From NCBI RefSeq assembly GCF_003111685.1, contig NZ_CP022190.1:892001-956000 (forward strand): DNA of 64,000 nucleotides, given 5' to 3'. This DNA is from Alloyangia pacifica. Its GTDB lineage: Bacteria; Pseudomonadota; Alphaproteobacteria; Rhodobacterales; Rhodobacteraceae. This document shows positions 46,821 through 56,199 of this stretch, one piece after another. Position 1 is the stretch's first letter. Each line of letters opens with the position of its first letter. The notes below the pieces were generated by a model. It did not search any database. It was not told where the DNA came from and saw only the letters and a list, made by a program, of their open reading frames with translations. The translations under genes were made by a program, and so were the position numbers.

Positions 46821-47534
46821 ATGCTCACCGACATTTTCTCCTCCCCTTGGTTCCTCGCCGCCTGGCTGGCGCTGATGATCCCCTCCGAGATCGTGCTGAT
46901 CCGAGACCTGAGACGCAACAACGCCCACTTGATGAGCCTGATGAAGCTCGTTTGGGGGCTGACCGTGCTCTATTCCGGCCCGATCGGCCTCGCCGTCTAC
47001 TGGACCTGCGGCCGCAAGGAGATCATAACCGACAGTCTCTGGCGACGCGGCTTCCGCTCGGTGGCGCATTGCTATTCGGGCTGCGGGCTGGGCGAGATCA
47101 CCGGGGTCATGCTCGCCGTCGGGTTGCTGCGTTTCGGCAACCTCGGCACGGCGCTCACCACCTTCGTCTTTGCCTATGTCATCGGCTTTCTGCTGACGCT
47201 CGGGCCATTGGTGCAGGACGGCGTGCCGCTGCACAAGGCGCTGAAGGACACCTTCATCGCCGAGACCCCGTCGATCGCTGTCATGGAGATCGTTGCCATC
47301 GGCGTCGACCTGTCGCTGGCCGGCAATGCCGGGATGGGCGAGGTGATCTTCTGGTCCTCGATGATCGTCTCGCTGAGCTGCGGGCTCTTCGCCGCTTACC
47401 CTGTGAACCTGCTGCTGCTCAAGTTCGGCGTGAAAGAGGGCATGATGGATCCGCGGATGACCGATCATGGCGAGAACCCCTCGACGGAAAGCCCTCACGC
47501 TCACCGCCAAGGCTCGGCCATGAAGCACGGGTGA
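46821..47534 (+). CDS. DUF4396 membrane protein
   Basis: This 237-residue protein has about six hydrophobic segments and the conserved motif HCYSGCGLGE near residue 83, typical of DUF4396 proteins that often associate with copper or other metals. Start 46821 follows AAGGAGG. A 14-bp palindrome (46782-46795, cacgccgcggcgtg) lies 25 bases upstream. C-terminal His-rich tail (PHAHRQ) may bind metal. The function is unknown. Confidence 0.75.
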   Translation: MLTDIFSSPWFLAAWLALMIPSEIVLIRDLRRNNAHLMSLMKLVWGLTVLYSGPIGLAVYWTCGRKEIITDSLWRRGFRSVAHCYSGCGLGEITGVMLAVGLLRFGNLGTALTTFVFAYVIGFLLTLGPLVQDGVPLHKALKDTFIAETPSIAVMEIVAIGVDLSLAGNAGMGEVIFWSSMIVSLSCGLFAAYPVNLLLLKFGVKEGMMDPRMTDHGENPSTESPHAHRQGSAMKHG

Positions 47535-47558
47535 TGTCTCGAGCGGGGCGCATGATGC

Positions 47559-47590
47559 GCGCGCCCTGCCACTCCAAAGGCAGGGTGCGC
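47559..47590. terminator. hairpin between convergent genes, possible bidirectional terminator
   Basis: gcgccctgcc-N8-ggcagggtgc forms a 10-bp stem with one G-T pair, between the DUF4396 and prpE stops. It lacks a U-run. Confidence 0.4.
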
Positions 47591-47612
47591 GACGCCGTGA
47601 GGGCCTACGGTG

Positions 47613-49511
47613 TCAGGCCGACGCCTTGGCGTAGCCGAGCGGCGTCACCGCCTCGCGGATCTCGCCTAGGATGGCGGGATCGTCGATCGTCGCAGGCGTC
47701 TTGAACTCGGCGCCATCGGCGATCTTGACCATGGTGGCGCGCAGGATCTTGCCCGAACGGGTCTTTGGCAGGCGGTCCACCACCGTGCAGAGCTTGAAGG
47801 CCGCGACCGGTCCGATCTGGTCGCGCACCAGCTTCACCGCCTCGCGGACCACCTCGTCATGCGGCCGGTCGCAGCCGGCGTTGAGGCAGAGGAACCCCAT
47901 GGGCAGCTGGCCCTTGAGCGGGTCGGTCACGCCGATCACCGCGCATTCGGCGACATCGGGATGGTTCGACAGAATCTCTTCCATCGCGCCGGTCGAGAGC
48001 CGGTGCCCAGCCACATTGATCACGTCGTCGGTGCGGGACATGATGTAGAGATAGCCCTCCTCGTCCTTCAGCCCCGCATCTCCGGTCTCGTAGTAGCCCG
48101 GGAAATGGGTGAGATAGGCGGACTTGAAACGCTCCTCGGCATTCCACAGCGTCGGCAGCGTGCCCGGCGGCAGCGGCAGCTTGATGGCGATGGCGCCCAG
48201 CTCTCCGTCCTTCACCTCGTGGCCGCCCTCGTCGAGGATGCGCACGTCATAGCCCGGCATCGGCACCGAGGGCGAGCCCAGCTTGACCGGCAACTGCTCG
48301 ATCCCCAGTGGGTTGGCAGCGATGGCAAAGCCGGTTTCGGTCTGCCACCAGTGATCGATCACCGGAACGTTCAGCTGGGTCTGCGCCCATTGGATGGTGT
48401 CGGGATCGGCGCGCTCCCCGGCGAGGTAGACCGCTTGAAGGCAGCTGAGGTCGTATTTCTTGACGAACTCCCCCTTGGGATCCTCGCGCTTCACAGCGCG
48501 GAAGGCGGTGGGCGCGGTGAAGAAGCTCTTCACCCTGTGCTCGGAGATCACCCGCCAGAAGGTGCCCGCGTCGGGGGTGCCGATGGGCTTGCCCTCGAAG
48601 ACGATGGTGGTGTTGCCGTGGATCAGCGGCCCGTAGCAGATATAGCTGTGACCCACGACCCAGCCGACGTCCGAGGCCGCCCAGAAGCGGTCGCCCGGTT
48701 CGACGTTGTAGACGTTCTTCATCGTCCAGTTCAGCGCCACCAGATGACCGCCGGTGTGGCGCACGACGCCCTTGGGCTGGCCAGTGGTGCCGGAGGTATA
48801 GAGGATATAGGCCGGGTGATTGCCCTCGACCGGGACGCATTCGGCAGGCTCGACGCCGTATTGGAAGCCGTGCCAGTTCACGTCGCGGCCGGGGGTCAGC
48901 GTTGCAACCTCCTGCTCGCGCTGGAAGATGACGCAGAAGTCGGGCTTGTGGGTGGCAGCGTCGATGGCACCGTCGAGCAGCGGCTTGTAATGCACCACTC
49001 GGTTCGGCTCGAGCCCGCAGGAAGCGGCGATGATGCACTTGGGCTTGGCGTCGTCGATGCGCACCGCCAGCTCGCGCGCGGCAAAGCCGCCGAAGACCAC
49101 CGAGTGGATCGCGCCGAGCCGGGCGCAGGCAAGCATCGCCTCGAGTGCCTCGGGGATCATCGGCATGTAGATGATGACCCTATCGCCCTTCTCGACGCCC
49201 TTGGCCCGCAGCGCGCCGGCCAGGGTGGCGACGCGGTTGCGCAGCTCGACATAGGTGATCTCGCGCTTGGTGTGGGTGATCGGGCTGTCCCAGATGATCG
49301 CCACCTGCTCGCCCCGGCCGTTCTCGACATGACGGTCGACCGCGTTCCAGCAGGTGTTGGTCAGCCCGTCGGCGAACCATTCGAACATGCCCGCGCCCCG
49401 GTCGAAGAGCGCCTTCGAGGGGGCCTTGTCCCAGTCGATCGCCTCGGCGGCTTGCATCCAGAACCCCTCGGGGTCCGACGCCCAGCCGGCATAGATGTCC
49501 TTATAGCCCAT
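47613..49511 (-). CDS. prpE: propionyl-CoA synthetase PrpE
   Basis: This 632-residue adenylate-forming ligase has the AMP motif YTSGTTGQPKGVVRH, and the LPKTRSGKILRATM segment holds the catalytic lysine. It matches PrpE in length and in its N-terminal start (MGYKDIYAGWASDPEGFW). It activates propionate to propionyl-CoA. Start at 49511 has GAGGAGGAGG. The upstream region carries several TGCAAA boxes that fit ScfR control. Confidence 0.9.
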   Translation of the reverse strand: MGYKDIYAGWASDPEGFWMQAAEAIDWDKAPSKALFDRGAGMFEWFADGLTNTCWNAVDRHVENGRGEQVAIIWDSPITHTKREITYVELRNRVATLAGALRAKGVEKGDRVIIYMPMIPEALEAMLACARLGAIHSVVFGGFAARELAVRIDDAKPKCIIAASCGLEPNRVVHYKPLLDGAIDAATHKPDFCVIFQREQEVATLTPGRDVNWHGFQYGVEPAECVPVEGNHPAYILYTSGTTGQPKGVVRHTGGHLVALNWTMKNVYNVEPGDRFWAASDVGWVVGHSYICYGPLIHGNTTIVFEGKPIGTPDAGTFWRVISEHRVKSFFTAPTAFRAVKREDPKGEFVKKYDLSCLQAVYLAGERADPDTIQWAQTQLNVPVIDHWWQTETGFAIAANPLGIEQLPVKLGSPSVPMPGYDVRILDEGGHEVKDGELGAIAIKLPLPPGTLPTLWNAEERFKSAYLTHFPGYYETGDAGLKDEEGYLYIMSRTDDVINVAGHRLSTGAMEEILSNHPDVAECAVIGVTDPLKGQLPMGFLCLNAGCDRPHDEVVREAVKLVRDQIGPVAAFKLCTVVDRLPKTRSGKILRATMVKIADGAEFKTPATIDDPAILGEIREAVTPLGYAKASA

Positions 49512-49819
49512 GGTGCCTCCTCCTCGCGCCCGTCTCCACAGCGGTGCGCAATTTTGATACGGCTCGGAGCTGTCACCCGGCAAGTCTGTTACCGCGCACA
49601 GGGACAGAAGGACGCAGAAGTTTGCTGTTTTTTGCGAAGCACCGGCGAAAAAAATTTGCAAAGCCGCGAGGACTGCAAATTCTTCTGCAAACCGCGCCAT
49701 TTTTTGCAAATTCGGCGCAACCGTTCCATGGAGAACGACCAGCGCGGACGGGAGAATCGCAATGACGGCGGAGCCTGGAGTGTCGGCCGCGGCGCCAGAG
49801 CGCCGCGGCCGGGCTCGGA
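49512..49819. promoter_or_regulatory. prpE upstream region with tandem TGCAAA boxes (ScfR/PccR-type)
   Basis: These 308 bases contain no gene. Boxes related to TTTGCAAA occur at 49655-49662 (perfect), 49672-49679 (actgcaaa), 49684-49691 (tctgcaaa) and 49703-49710 (perfect). The second and third have exactly the 4-base spacer of the published PccR tandem site TTTGCAAA-X4-TTTGCAAA of Rhodobacter sphaeroides. A related pair (tttgctgt, tttgcgaa) is at 49621-49638. Control of prpE by a short-chain fatty acyl-CoA regulator is inferred. Confidence 0.65.
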
Positions 49820-52099
49820 TCAGCCGTAGTGCGCCACCGGGGTTCCGGCGACGGCGGCCATGTTGAGCAGCCCGCGCGCGGTGATCGAGGGGGTGACGAT
49901 ATGTGCGCGGTTGCCCATGCCCATGAGGATCGGCCCGACTTCCAGACCGCCCGCCTTCACCTTGAGGATGTTGCGCACGCCCGAAGCGGCGTCGGCCTCG
50001 GCGAAGACCAGCACGTTGGCCGCGCCCTGCATCCGGCCGTTGGGCAGCAGGCGCGCGCGCAGCTCGGGGTCAAGCGCGCTGTCGACATGCATCTCGCCCT
50101 CGTAGACGAAGTCACGCGGTGCGCTGTCGAGGATTTCGAGCGCCTTGCGGATACGCGGGCCAGAGCCGTCGGCCTGATTGCCGAACTGCGAGCGCGAGCA
50201 GAGCGCGACCTTGGGCTCGAGGCCGAAGCGCCGAACGTGACGCGCTGCGCCGATGGCGGTCAAGGCGATCTGCTCGGGTGTCGGCTCGATCCAGATCTGC
50301 GTGTCCGAGATGAACAGCGGACCGTCTTCGAGGATCATCATCGACAGCGCGCCATGCGGCTGCGCCCGTTCGCTGCCAAGCACTTGCGTCACATAGTTGA
50401 GGTGCCAACGGTACTCGCCGAAAGTGCCGCAGATCAGCGCGTCGGCCTCGCCACGATGCACCATGACCGCGCCGATGGCGGTGGTGTTGGTGCGCATCAC
50501 CGCACGGGCGAGATCCGGCGTCACGCCCCGCCGCGCCATGATCCCGTGGTAGGTTTCCCAGTAGTCGCGGTAGCGCGGGTCGTTCTCGGGGTTCACCACG
50601 TGGAAGTCGCGGCCCGGGCGCACGGTCAAACCAAGACGCTCGCAGCGCATTTCCAGCACCTCGGGGCGACCGATGAGGATCGGCGTTTCGGTGGTCTCTT
50701 CAAGGATGGCCTGCGCGGCGCGCAGCACACGCTCGTCCTCGCCCTCGGCGAAGACGATCTTGCGCGAAGCGGTGGCGGCGGCCTCGAACACCGGACGCAT
50801 CAGCAGGGCCGACTTGAAGACGCTGGCGTTCAGCTTGTCCTTGTAGGCCTTCAGATCGGCGAGCGGCCGCTGCGCCACGCCGGTCTCCATCGCCGCCTTG
50901 GCCACGGCCGAGGAAACCACGGCGGAAAGCCGCGGATCGAAGGGCTTGGGGATCAGGTAGTCGGCGCCGAAGGTCAACTGCTCGCCATGGTAGGCAGCGG
51001 CGGCCTCGGCCGAGGTGGTGGCGCGGGCCAGCGCCGCGATCCCCTCGACGCAGGCGACCTGCATGGCGTCGTTGATCTCGGTCGCGCCGACGTCGAGCGC
51101 GCCGCGGAAGATGAAGGGGAAGCACAGGACGTTGTTGACCTGGTTCGGAAAATCGCTGCGGCCAGTGGCGATGATCGCATCCGGCGCGACGCTGCGCGCG
51201 AGGTCGGGCATGATCTCGGGCGTCGGGTTGGCCAGCGCGAAGATGATCGGGCGCGCGGCCATATTGGCCACCTGCTCGGGTTTCAGAACGCCGGGGCCGG
51301 AAAGCCCGAGGAAGAGGTCCGCGCCCTCGATCACCTCGTCCAGCGTGCGCTTGTCGGTGGCCTGAGCAAAAGCGGCCTTCTGCGGGTTCATGTCTTCCTC
51401 ACGGCCCTCATGGACCAGGCCGTGGATGTCGCAGAGCCAGATGTTCTCGCGCTTGACGCCGAGCTTGACCAGCATGTTGAGGCAGGCGATGCCCGCCGCG
51501 CCGCCGCCCGTCGAGACGATCTTGATGTCCTCGAAGGACTTGCCGGCCACGTGCAGCGCATTGGTCGCCGCGGCGCCCACCACGATGGCTGTGCCGTGCT
51601 GGTCGTCGTGGAAGACCGGGATGTTCATCCGCTCGCGGCAGATCTTCTCGACGATGAAGCAATCGGGCGCCTTGATGTCCTCAAGGTTGATCGCCCCGAA
51701 GGTCGGCTCGAGCGCACAGACGATCTCGGCCAGCTTCTCGGGGTCGGGCTCGTTGAGCTCGAGATCGAAGCAGTCGATATTGGCGAATTTCTTGAAGAGG
51801 ACCGCCTTGCCTTCCATCACCGGCTTCGACGCCAGCGGGCCGATATTTCCGAGCCCGAGCACCGCAGTGCCGTTCGAGACCACCGCGACGAGGTTGCCGC
51901 GCGAGGTGTAGCGCGCGGCGTTGGCGGGGTCCGCCTTGATCTCGAGGCAGGCCTCGGCAACGCCGGGGGAATAGGCGCGGCTCAGATCCCGTCCGTTTGC
52001 CAAGGGCTTGGTCGCGCGGATCTCGAGCTTACCGGGCTTGGGGTTCTCGTGGTAGAAAAGCGCCGCCTGACGCAGGCTTTCCTGAGCGGTATCGGTCAT
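49820..52099 (-). CDS. maeB: NADP-dependent malic enzyme with phosphotransacetylase-like domain
   Basis: This 759-residue fusion enzyme has an N-terminal malic enzyme part ([33 protein letters not shown]) and a C-terminal phosphate acetyltransferase-like domain (about residues 430-759). The latter usually lacks activity and senses acetyl-CoA. It converts malate to pyruvate. The start at 52099 is near a palindromic operator at 52124. Confidence 0.93.
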   Translation of the reverse strand: MTDTAQESLRQAALFYHENPKPGKLEIRATKPLANGRDLSRAYSPGVAEACLEIKADPANAARYTSRGNLVAVVSNGTAVLGLGNIGPLASKPVMEGKAVLFKKFANIDCFDLELNEPDPEKLAEIVCALEPTFGAINLEDIKAPDCFIVEKICRERMNIPVFHDDQHGTAIVVGAAATNALHVAGKSFEDIKIVSTGGGAAGIACLNMLVKLGVKRENIWLCDIHGLVHEGREEDMNPQKAAFAQATDKRTLDEVIEGADLFLGLSGPGVLKPEQVANMAARPIIFALANPTPEIMPDLARSVAPDAIIATGRSDFPNQVNNVLCFPFIFRGALDVGATEINDAMQVACVEGIAALARATTSAEAAAAYHGEQLTFGADYLIPKPFDPRLSAVVSSAVAKAAMETGVAQRPLADLKAYKDKLNASVFKSALLMRPVFEAAATASRKIVFAEGEDERVLRAAQAILEETTETPILIGRPEVLEMRCERLGLTVRPGRDFHVVNPENDPRYRDYWETYHGIMARRGVTPDLARAVMRTNTTAIGAVMVHRGEADALICGTFGEYRWHLNYVTQVLGSERAQPHGALSMMILEDGPLFISDTQIWIEPTPEQIALTAIGAARHVRRFGLEPKVALCSRSQFGNQADGSGPRIRKALEILDSAPRDFVYEGEMHVDSALDPELRARLLPNGRMQGAANVLVFAEADAASGVRNILKVKAGGLEVGPILMGMGNRAHIVTPSITARGLLNMAAVAGTPVAHYG

Positions 52100-52123
52100 G
52101 TCTTAGGCCTCCCATCGAAGATG

Positions 52124-52137
52124 GTTCAACGTTGAAC
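52124..52137. promoter_or_regulatory. 14-bp perfect palindrome upstream of maeB
   Basis: gttcaacgttgaac is fully symmetrical and centred 31 bases upstream of the maeB start, so it would overlap the promoter. The regulator is not known. Confidence 0.55.
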
Positions 52138-52287
52138 AATCTGCCCATGCGGGCTCGGGGGCCGGGTATCAGGATTTGCGATGCCGGTAAACGAAAAACG
52201 CCGGACAGCCCATCACGGCTGTGTTTGGAAGGGCGGAGACCTGCCCGCCCCGCCGCTCTCGAGCAGGGCCGTGATCGGGCCGCGTGG

Positions 52288-52500
52288 TCAGGACGCCGGA
52301 GGGGTGGTGCCAGCAAGATCGTCGAGCTCGGCGATGCGCCGCTCGGCTTGCCAGAGGGTCAGCTCGGCGTCAAAGGTCTCGCCCGCGCGTTCGGACAGAT
52401 CACGAAGGCGCTGCTCCTGCTCAGCGGTCATTGGCTGGCGCGGATCGGGCGGCACATCCATGGCGGCGTCGATCGGGCGCGGGCTGGTCATGAAACTCAT
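52288..52500 (-). CDS. small DUF3072-like protein
   Basis: This 70-residue protein reads PMTAEQEQRLRDLSERAGETFDAELTLWQAERRIAELD (residues 23-60), which fits the DUF3072 pattern of PMT-x-x-Q-x-x-L-x-x-L-S-x-x-A-G and a later A-x-x-R-I-x-E-L. It has a strong ribosome site (AAGGAGG). Such proteins are of unknown function. It is monocistronic and precedes maeB on the same strand by 188 bases. Confidence 0.7.
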   Translation of the reverse strand: MSFMTSPRPIDAAMDVPPDPRQPMTAEQEQRLRDLSERAGETFDAELTLWQAERRIAELDDLAGTTPPAS

Positions 52501-52727
52501 CGTGGTTCCTCCTTATGGGGCACTCAACGCGGGTTTGCGGGCGCGGTTCCATGACACCGCGGAAACAGGGCAGAAACACAACGAAAACGTGGCAGAGACA
52601 GCGCAAATCCCGCGAGGGCAGCGGCATTTGGCGGCGTGACAAGCCGCGGGCATCTGCCTATAACGCCCCGCGAAAGCCGTGACGCATCCCGATGCACCTC
52701 CCTATGAACCCGAGGAGTTTCTTCCGC

Positions 52728-53648
52728 ATGACCACCCTGGTTTTTGGCCACAAGTCCCCCGACACCGACTCCACCGGCAGCCCGATCATCTGGTCGTGGT
52801 ACCTCAGCGAGGTGAAGGGCGTGGACGCCAAGCCCGTGCTGCTGGGTGAGCCCAACACCGAGGCCGCCTTCATGCTCGAGCACTGGGGCCTCGAGAAGCC
52901 CGAGATCATCGCCGACGTCGAGGCCGATGCGCCCGTGGTGATCGTCGACACCAACAACCCCGCCGAGCTGCCCGCCTCGATCAACAGCGCCGACATCCGC
53001 GCCATCATCGACCACCACAAGCTGGTCGGCGGGCTGGAAACCAAAGGCCCGATCGACATCACTGTCCGCCCGCTGGCCTGCACCGCCACCATCATGATCG
53101 ACCTGATGGGCAAGGACTTCGTGAAGATGCCCGAAGCGATCAAGGGCGCGGCGCTGACCTGCATCCTGTCGGACACGCTGGCCTTCCGTTCGCCGACCAC
53201 CACGCCGCACGACCGCGCCGTCGCCGAAACGCTGGCGGCCGATCTCGGCGTCGAGATCCCCGACTTCGCCGTCGAGATGTTCGCCGCCAAATCGGACGTG
53301 TCGGACTTCTCGGACGCCGAACTGATCCGCATGGACAGCAAGGAGTACGAAGTCGGCGGCACCAAGTTCCGCGTCTCGGTGCTGGAGACCACCGCGCCCG
53401 AGATCCCGCTTGGCCGCAAGGACAGCCTCATGCAGAGCTTCAAGACCGTCGCCGCCGAGGATGGCGTCGACGAGGTGCTGCTCTTCGTGGTGGACATCCT
53501 CAAGGAAGAAGCAACGCTGCTGGTGCCGAACGATCTGGTGAAGACGGTGGCCGAAAAGAGCTTCGGCGCGAGTGTCGAGGGCGACACCGTGGTGCTGCCG
53601 GGCATCATGTCGCGCAAGAAGCAGATCATCCCGAACCTGAAGGTCTGA
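52728..53648 (+). CDS. ppaC: manganese-dependent inorganic pyrophosphatase PpaC
   Basis: This 306-residue family II DHH pyrophosphatase has metal residues H8, D12, D14 (GHKSPDTDS), D74 and the DHH motif at D95-H97. The C-terminal substrate loop ends in SRKKQ. Start 52728 follows CGAGGAG. It hydrolyses pyrophosphate to phosphate. This family is usual in Gram-positives and less frequent in alphaproteobacteria. A terminator follows. Confidence 0.95.
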   Translation: MTTLVFGHKSPDTDSTGSPIIWSWYLSEVKGVDAKPVLLGEPNTEAAFMLEHWGLEKPEIIADVEADAPVVIVDTNNPAELPASINSADIRAIIDHHKLVGGLETKGPIDITVRPLACTATIMIDLMGKDFVKMPEAIKGAALTCILSDTLAFRSPTTTPHDRAVAETLAADLGVEIPDFAVEMFAAKSDVSDFSDAELIRMDSKEYEVGGTKFRVSVLETTAPEIPLGRKDSLMQSFKTVAAEDGVDEVLLFVVDILKEEATLLVPNDLVKTVAEKSFGASVEGDTVVLPGIMSRKKQIIPNLKV

Positions 53649-53671
53649 GCCGCCGCGCCGCGCAGACCCCC

Positions 53672-53699
53672 AAGGGCACCCCGGCGGGTGCCCTTTTTC
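53672..53699 (+). terminator. Rho-independent terminator of ppaC
   Basis: aagggcacc-N6-ggtgccctt followed by tttcg; a 9-bp stem, 23 bases after the ppaC stop. Confidence 0.8.
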
Positions 53700-53739
53700 G
53701 TGCCCTTTGTCCCGTGACCTCCCTGCCCGGAGCCCTGCC

Positions 53740-54606
53740 ATGACCGACCTCGTCACCCTCTCCGACGCCGATCTCACCCTCACCGTCGCGCCACTCGGCG
53801 CCGAGCTGCAGAGCTTTGCAAAGAGCGGCAAGGAGCTCCTCTGGCAGGGCGATCCTACGTGGTGGTCCGGCCGTGCGCCGATCCTGTTTCCGATCGTCGG
53901 CCCCGCGCCTGGCGGGCGCCTTCGTATCGACGCGTTCGAGTCGGAGATGGCCCAGCACGGCTTTGCCCGCCAGAGCCAATTCATGCTCGAAGAAAGCTCC
54001 GCAACCTCCTGCCGCCATGTGCTGATCGACAGCGAAGCGACCCGCGCGCAATACCCATTTTCCTTCCGGCTGGCGGTGACTCACGCGCTCGAAGGTGGCA
54101 CGCTGAAGGTCTCCGCCGATGTCACCAACACCGGCGATGCGCCGCTGCCCTTCTGCCTTGGCTTTCACCCCGCCTTTGCCTGGCCGCTGCCGGGCGCCGA
54201 GGGCCGGCCGCATGAGGTAACGCTCGCCGACAAGGCCGAGCCAGCGCTGGCCCGGATCGACGCTGGACGTCTCGGCGACGCCCGCCTGCCCTCGCCCTTC
54301 AGCAACGGCAAGCTCACTCTCGCCCACGAGCAGTTCGAGGCGGACGCGATGATCTTCCCAGAGGGCGCGGGGACGGCGCTCTCCTATGGCGCGGAGCACG
54401 GCCCGAGGCTCGATTTCACCTTCGAAAACCTGCCCTTTCTCGCGCTTTGGCAAAAGCCCGGCGCGCCCTACCTCTGTGTCGAGCCCTGGCATGGGATGCA
54501 TGCGCTCCAAGGCGCCTCGTCCCAGCTCTCGGAACGTCCCGGCGCGCTAAGCCTCGCTCCCGGCGAAGGCGCGAGCTTCGGCTACACCGTCACCCCGCAT
54601 CTCTGA
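53740..54606 (+). CDS. aldose 1-epimerase family protein
   Basis: This 288-residue protein has the galactose mutarotase-like fold with FPIVGPAPGGRL, HGFAR near residue 72, LGFHPAFAWPLPGAE and a late LCVEPWHGM. Catalytic His and Glu can be placed in the GFHPAF and VEPW segments. It interconverts sugar anomers or glucose-6-phosphate-type sugars. It is not in an obvious operon. Confidence 0.85.
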   Translation: MTDLVTLSDADLTLTVAPLGAELQSFAKSGKELLWQGDPTWWSGRAPILFPIVGPAPGGRLRIDAFESEMAQHGFARQSQFMLEESSATSCRHVLIDSEATRAQYPFSFRLAVTHALEGGTLKVSADVTNTGDAPLPFCLGFHPAFAWPLPGAEGRPHEVTLADKAEPALARIDAGRLGDARLPSPFSNGKLTLAHEQFEADAMIFPEGAGTALSYGAEHGPRLDFTFENLPFLALWQKPGAPYLCVEPWHGMHALQGASSQLSERPGALSLAPGEGASFGYTVTPHL

Positions 54607-54687
54607 GCTCCGCGGCGCTGGCCTCATCGCCCGCGCTGGCCTATCAAGGGCGCAGCTCTCACACTCAAAGTCCGACAAAGGCTTCCC

Positions 54688-55560
54688 ATGACCCGCATCA
54701 TCCAGTCGCTTTCCGAGATCTCGCAGAATTACGAGGCGGCCTTCGTCGACCTCTGGGGCTGCGTGCATGACGGCGTGAAGGCCTTTCCCGCCGCCATCGA
54801 GGCGCTGCGCGGTTTCCGCGCCCGGGGCGGCACCGTGGTGCTGCTGACCAACGCCCCGCGCTCGCGCCACGAGGTGGTCAAGCAACTCGAGGGTTTCGGC
54901 GTGCCCGAGGACGCCTGGGACAATATCGCCACCTCCGGCGACAGCGCCCGCGTCGCCATGTTCCGCGGTGAGGTCGGCCAGAAAGTCTACTTCATGGGCA
55001 CGCCCTTCGATGAGCCCTTCTTCGAGCCGATCAAGTTGCTCGAGAACCCGCTGCCGATCGAGCGCGTCGCGCTGGAAGAGGCCGAAGGCATCGTCTGTTG
55101 CGGTCCGTTCGATCCGCATGCGGATCCCTCGGAGCTGCGCCCGCAGCTGCTCTACGCCAAGCAAAAGGGCATGAAACTGCTCTGCGCGAACCCCGACATC
55201 GTCGTCGACCGCGGCGAGACCCGCGAATGGTGCGCCGGCGCGGTGGCGCAGCTCTACACCGAGATGGGCGGCGAGAGCCTCTATTTCGGCAAACCGCATC
55301 CGCCGGTCTATGACCTCGCGCGCCGCCGGCTCGCCGAGATCGACCGCAGCGTGCCCGACAGCACGATCCTGTGCATCGGCGACGGCATTCGCACCGACAT
55401 CCTCGGTGCGGTGGGCGAGGACATCGACTCGCTGTTCATCACGGGCGGGCTCGCGGCCAAGGAAACGAAGACCGACGAACAGCCCGAGGCCGAGGCGCTC
55501 GAACGCTACCTCGCCGACCAGCAAATGGAACCGACCTATTCGATTGGCTTCCTACGCTGA
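54688..55560 (+). CDS. HAD-superfamily IIA phosphatase-like protein (TIGR01459 type)
   Basis: This 290-residue protein has the first HAD motif DLWGCVHDGVKAF (about residues 22-34), a NagD-like cap, and GKPHPPVYDLARRRL and CIGDGIRTDILGA motifs. The family is frequent in alphaproteobacteria, with substrate unknown. The usual second Asp of the DxD motif is replaced here (DLWG), as is common in this subfamily. Confidence 0.85.
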   Translation: MTRIIQSLSEISQNYEAAFVDLWGCVHDGVKAFPAAIEALRGFRARGGTVVLLTNAPRSRHEVVKQLEGFGVPEDAWDNIATSGDSARVAMFRGEVGQKVYFMGTPFDEPFFEPIKLLENPLPIERVALEEAEGIVCCGPFDPHADPSELRPQLLYAKQKGMKLLCANPDIVVDRGETREWCAGAVAQLYTEMGGESLYFGKPHPPVYDLARRRLAEIDRSVPDSTILCIGDGIRTDILGAVGEDIDSLFITGGLAAKETKTDEQPEAEALERYLADQQMEPTYSIGFLR

Positions 55561-55598
55561 AAAATACAAATTCTCCTCTTGATTTTCTGCGGTCGCGA

Positions 55599-55613
55599 AG
55601 TAATAAAATTACT
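55599..55613. promoter_or_regulatory. AT-rich inverted repeat upstream of the MaoC gene
   Basis: agtaat-aaa-attact is a 6-bp perfect inverted repeat in an AT-rich stretch between the HAD gene and the MaoC gene, 56 bases before the start. It may be an operator or part of the promoter. Confidence 0.4.
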
Positions 55614-55669
55614 CAATGATCCAATTCAGTCGCAGTTTTATTACCGGACCGCAGATCATGGAGGAGAAG

Positions 55670-56113
55670 ATGCTCGACAACCTGCCCCGCGGGACGATCT
55701 GCATCGAGGACATCGAGATGGGTATGTCCCGGCACCTGCGCAAAGAGGTGACCGACCGCGACATCGCGCTTTTTGCCGAGATCTCAACCGACCACAACCC
55801 GGTCCACCTCGATGACGCCTACGCGCAGGATACGATCTTCGAGGGGCGCATCGCCCATGGCATGCTCACCGCAGGGCTGATCTCGGCGGTGATCGGCGAG
55901 CAGCTTCCCGGCCACGGAACGGTCTATCTTGGCCAGACTCTGAAGTTCATCGCCCCCGTCCGCCCCGGCGACACGGTGCTCGCCGAGGTCACGGTCCGCG
56001 AGATCGATTTTTCAAAACGCAGGGTCATGTTGGACTGCAAATGCTCGGTCGACGGAAAACCGGTGCTGGTTGGCGAGGCCAAGGTGCTCGCGCCCTCGCG
56101 GAAGTTCGACTGA
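55670..56113 (+). CDS. MaoC-family (R)-enoyl-CoA hydratase-like protein
   Basis: This 147-residue hot-dog protein has the hydratase motif AEISTDHNPVHLDDAYAQ (about residues 32-49) and the GRIAHGMLTAGLISAVIGEQLPG segment. It resembles PhaJ, which makes (R)-3-hydroxyacyl-CoA. Start 55670 follows GGAGGAGA. The substrate is unclear. Confidence 0.85.
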   Translation: MLDNLPRGTICIEDIEMGMSRHLRKEVTDRDIALFAEISTDHNPVHLDDAYAQDTIFEGRIAHGMLTAGLISAVIGEQLPGHGTVYLGQTLKFIAPVRPGDTVLAEVTVREIDFSKRRVMLDCKCSVDGKPVLVGEAKVLAPSRKFD

Positions 56114-56199
56114 CCGGTCGCTTTCTCCGCACCATCAATGTCTTGCCGGGGGCGCCGCCGCGAGCCATGCTACGGTTCACCTAGCGGAAGGACTGACCC

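Noticed and set aside
47859..52135. Long plus-strand frames (656 and 768 residues) over prpE and maeB
   Set aside because: Antisense shadows of strongly supported genes; their composition is not protein-like.
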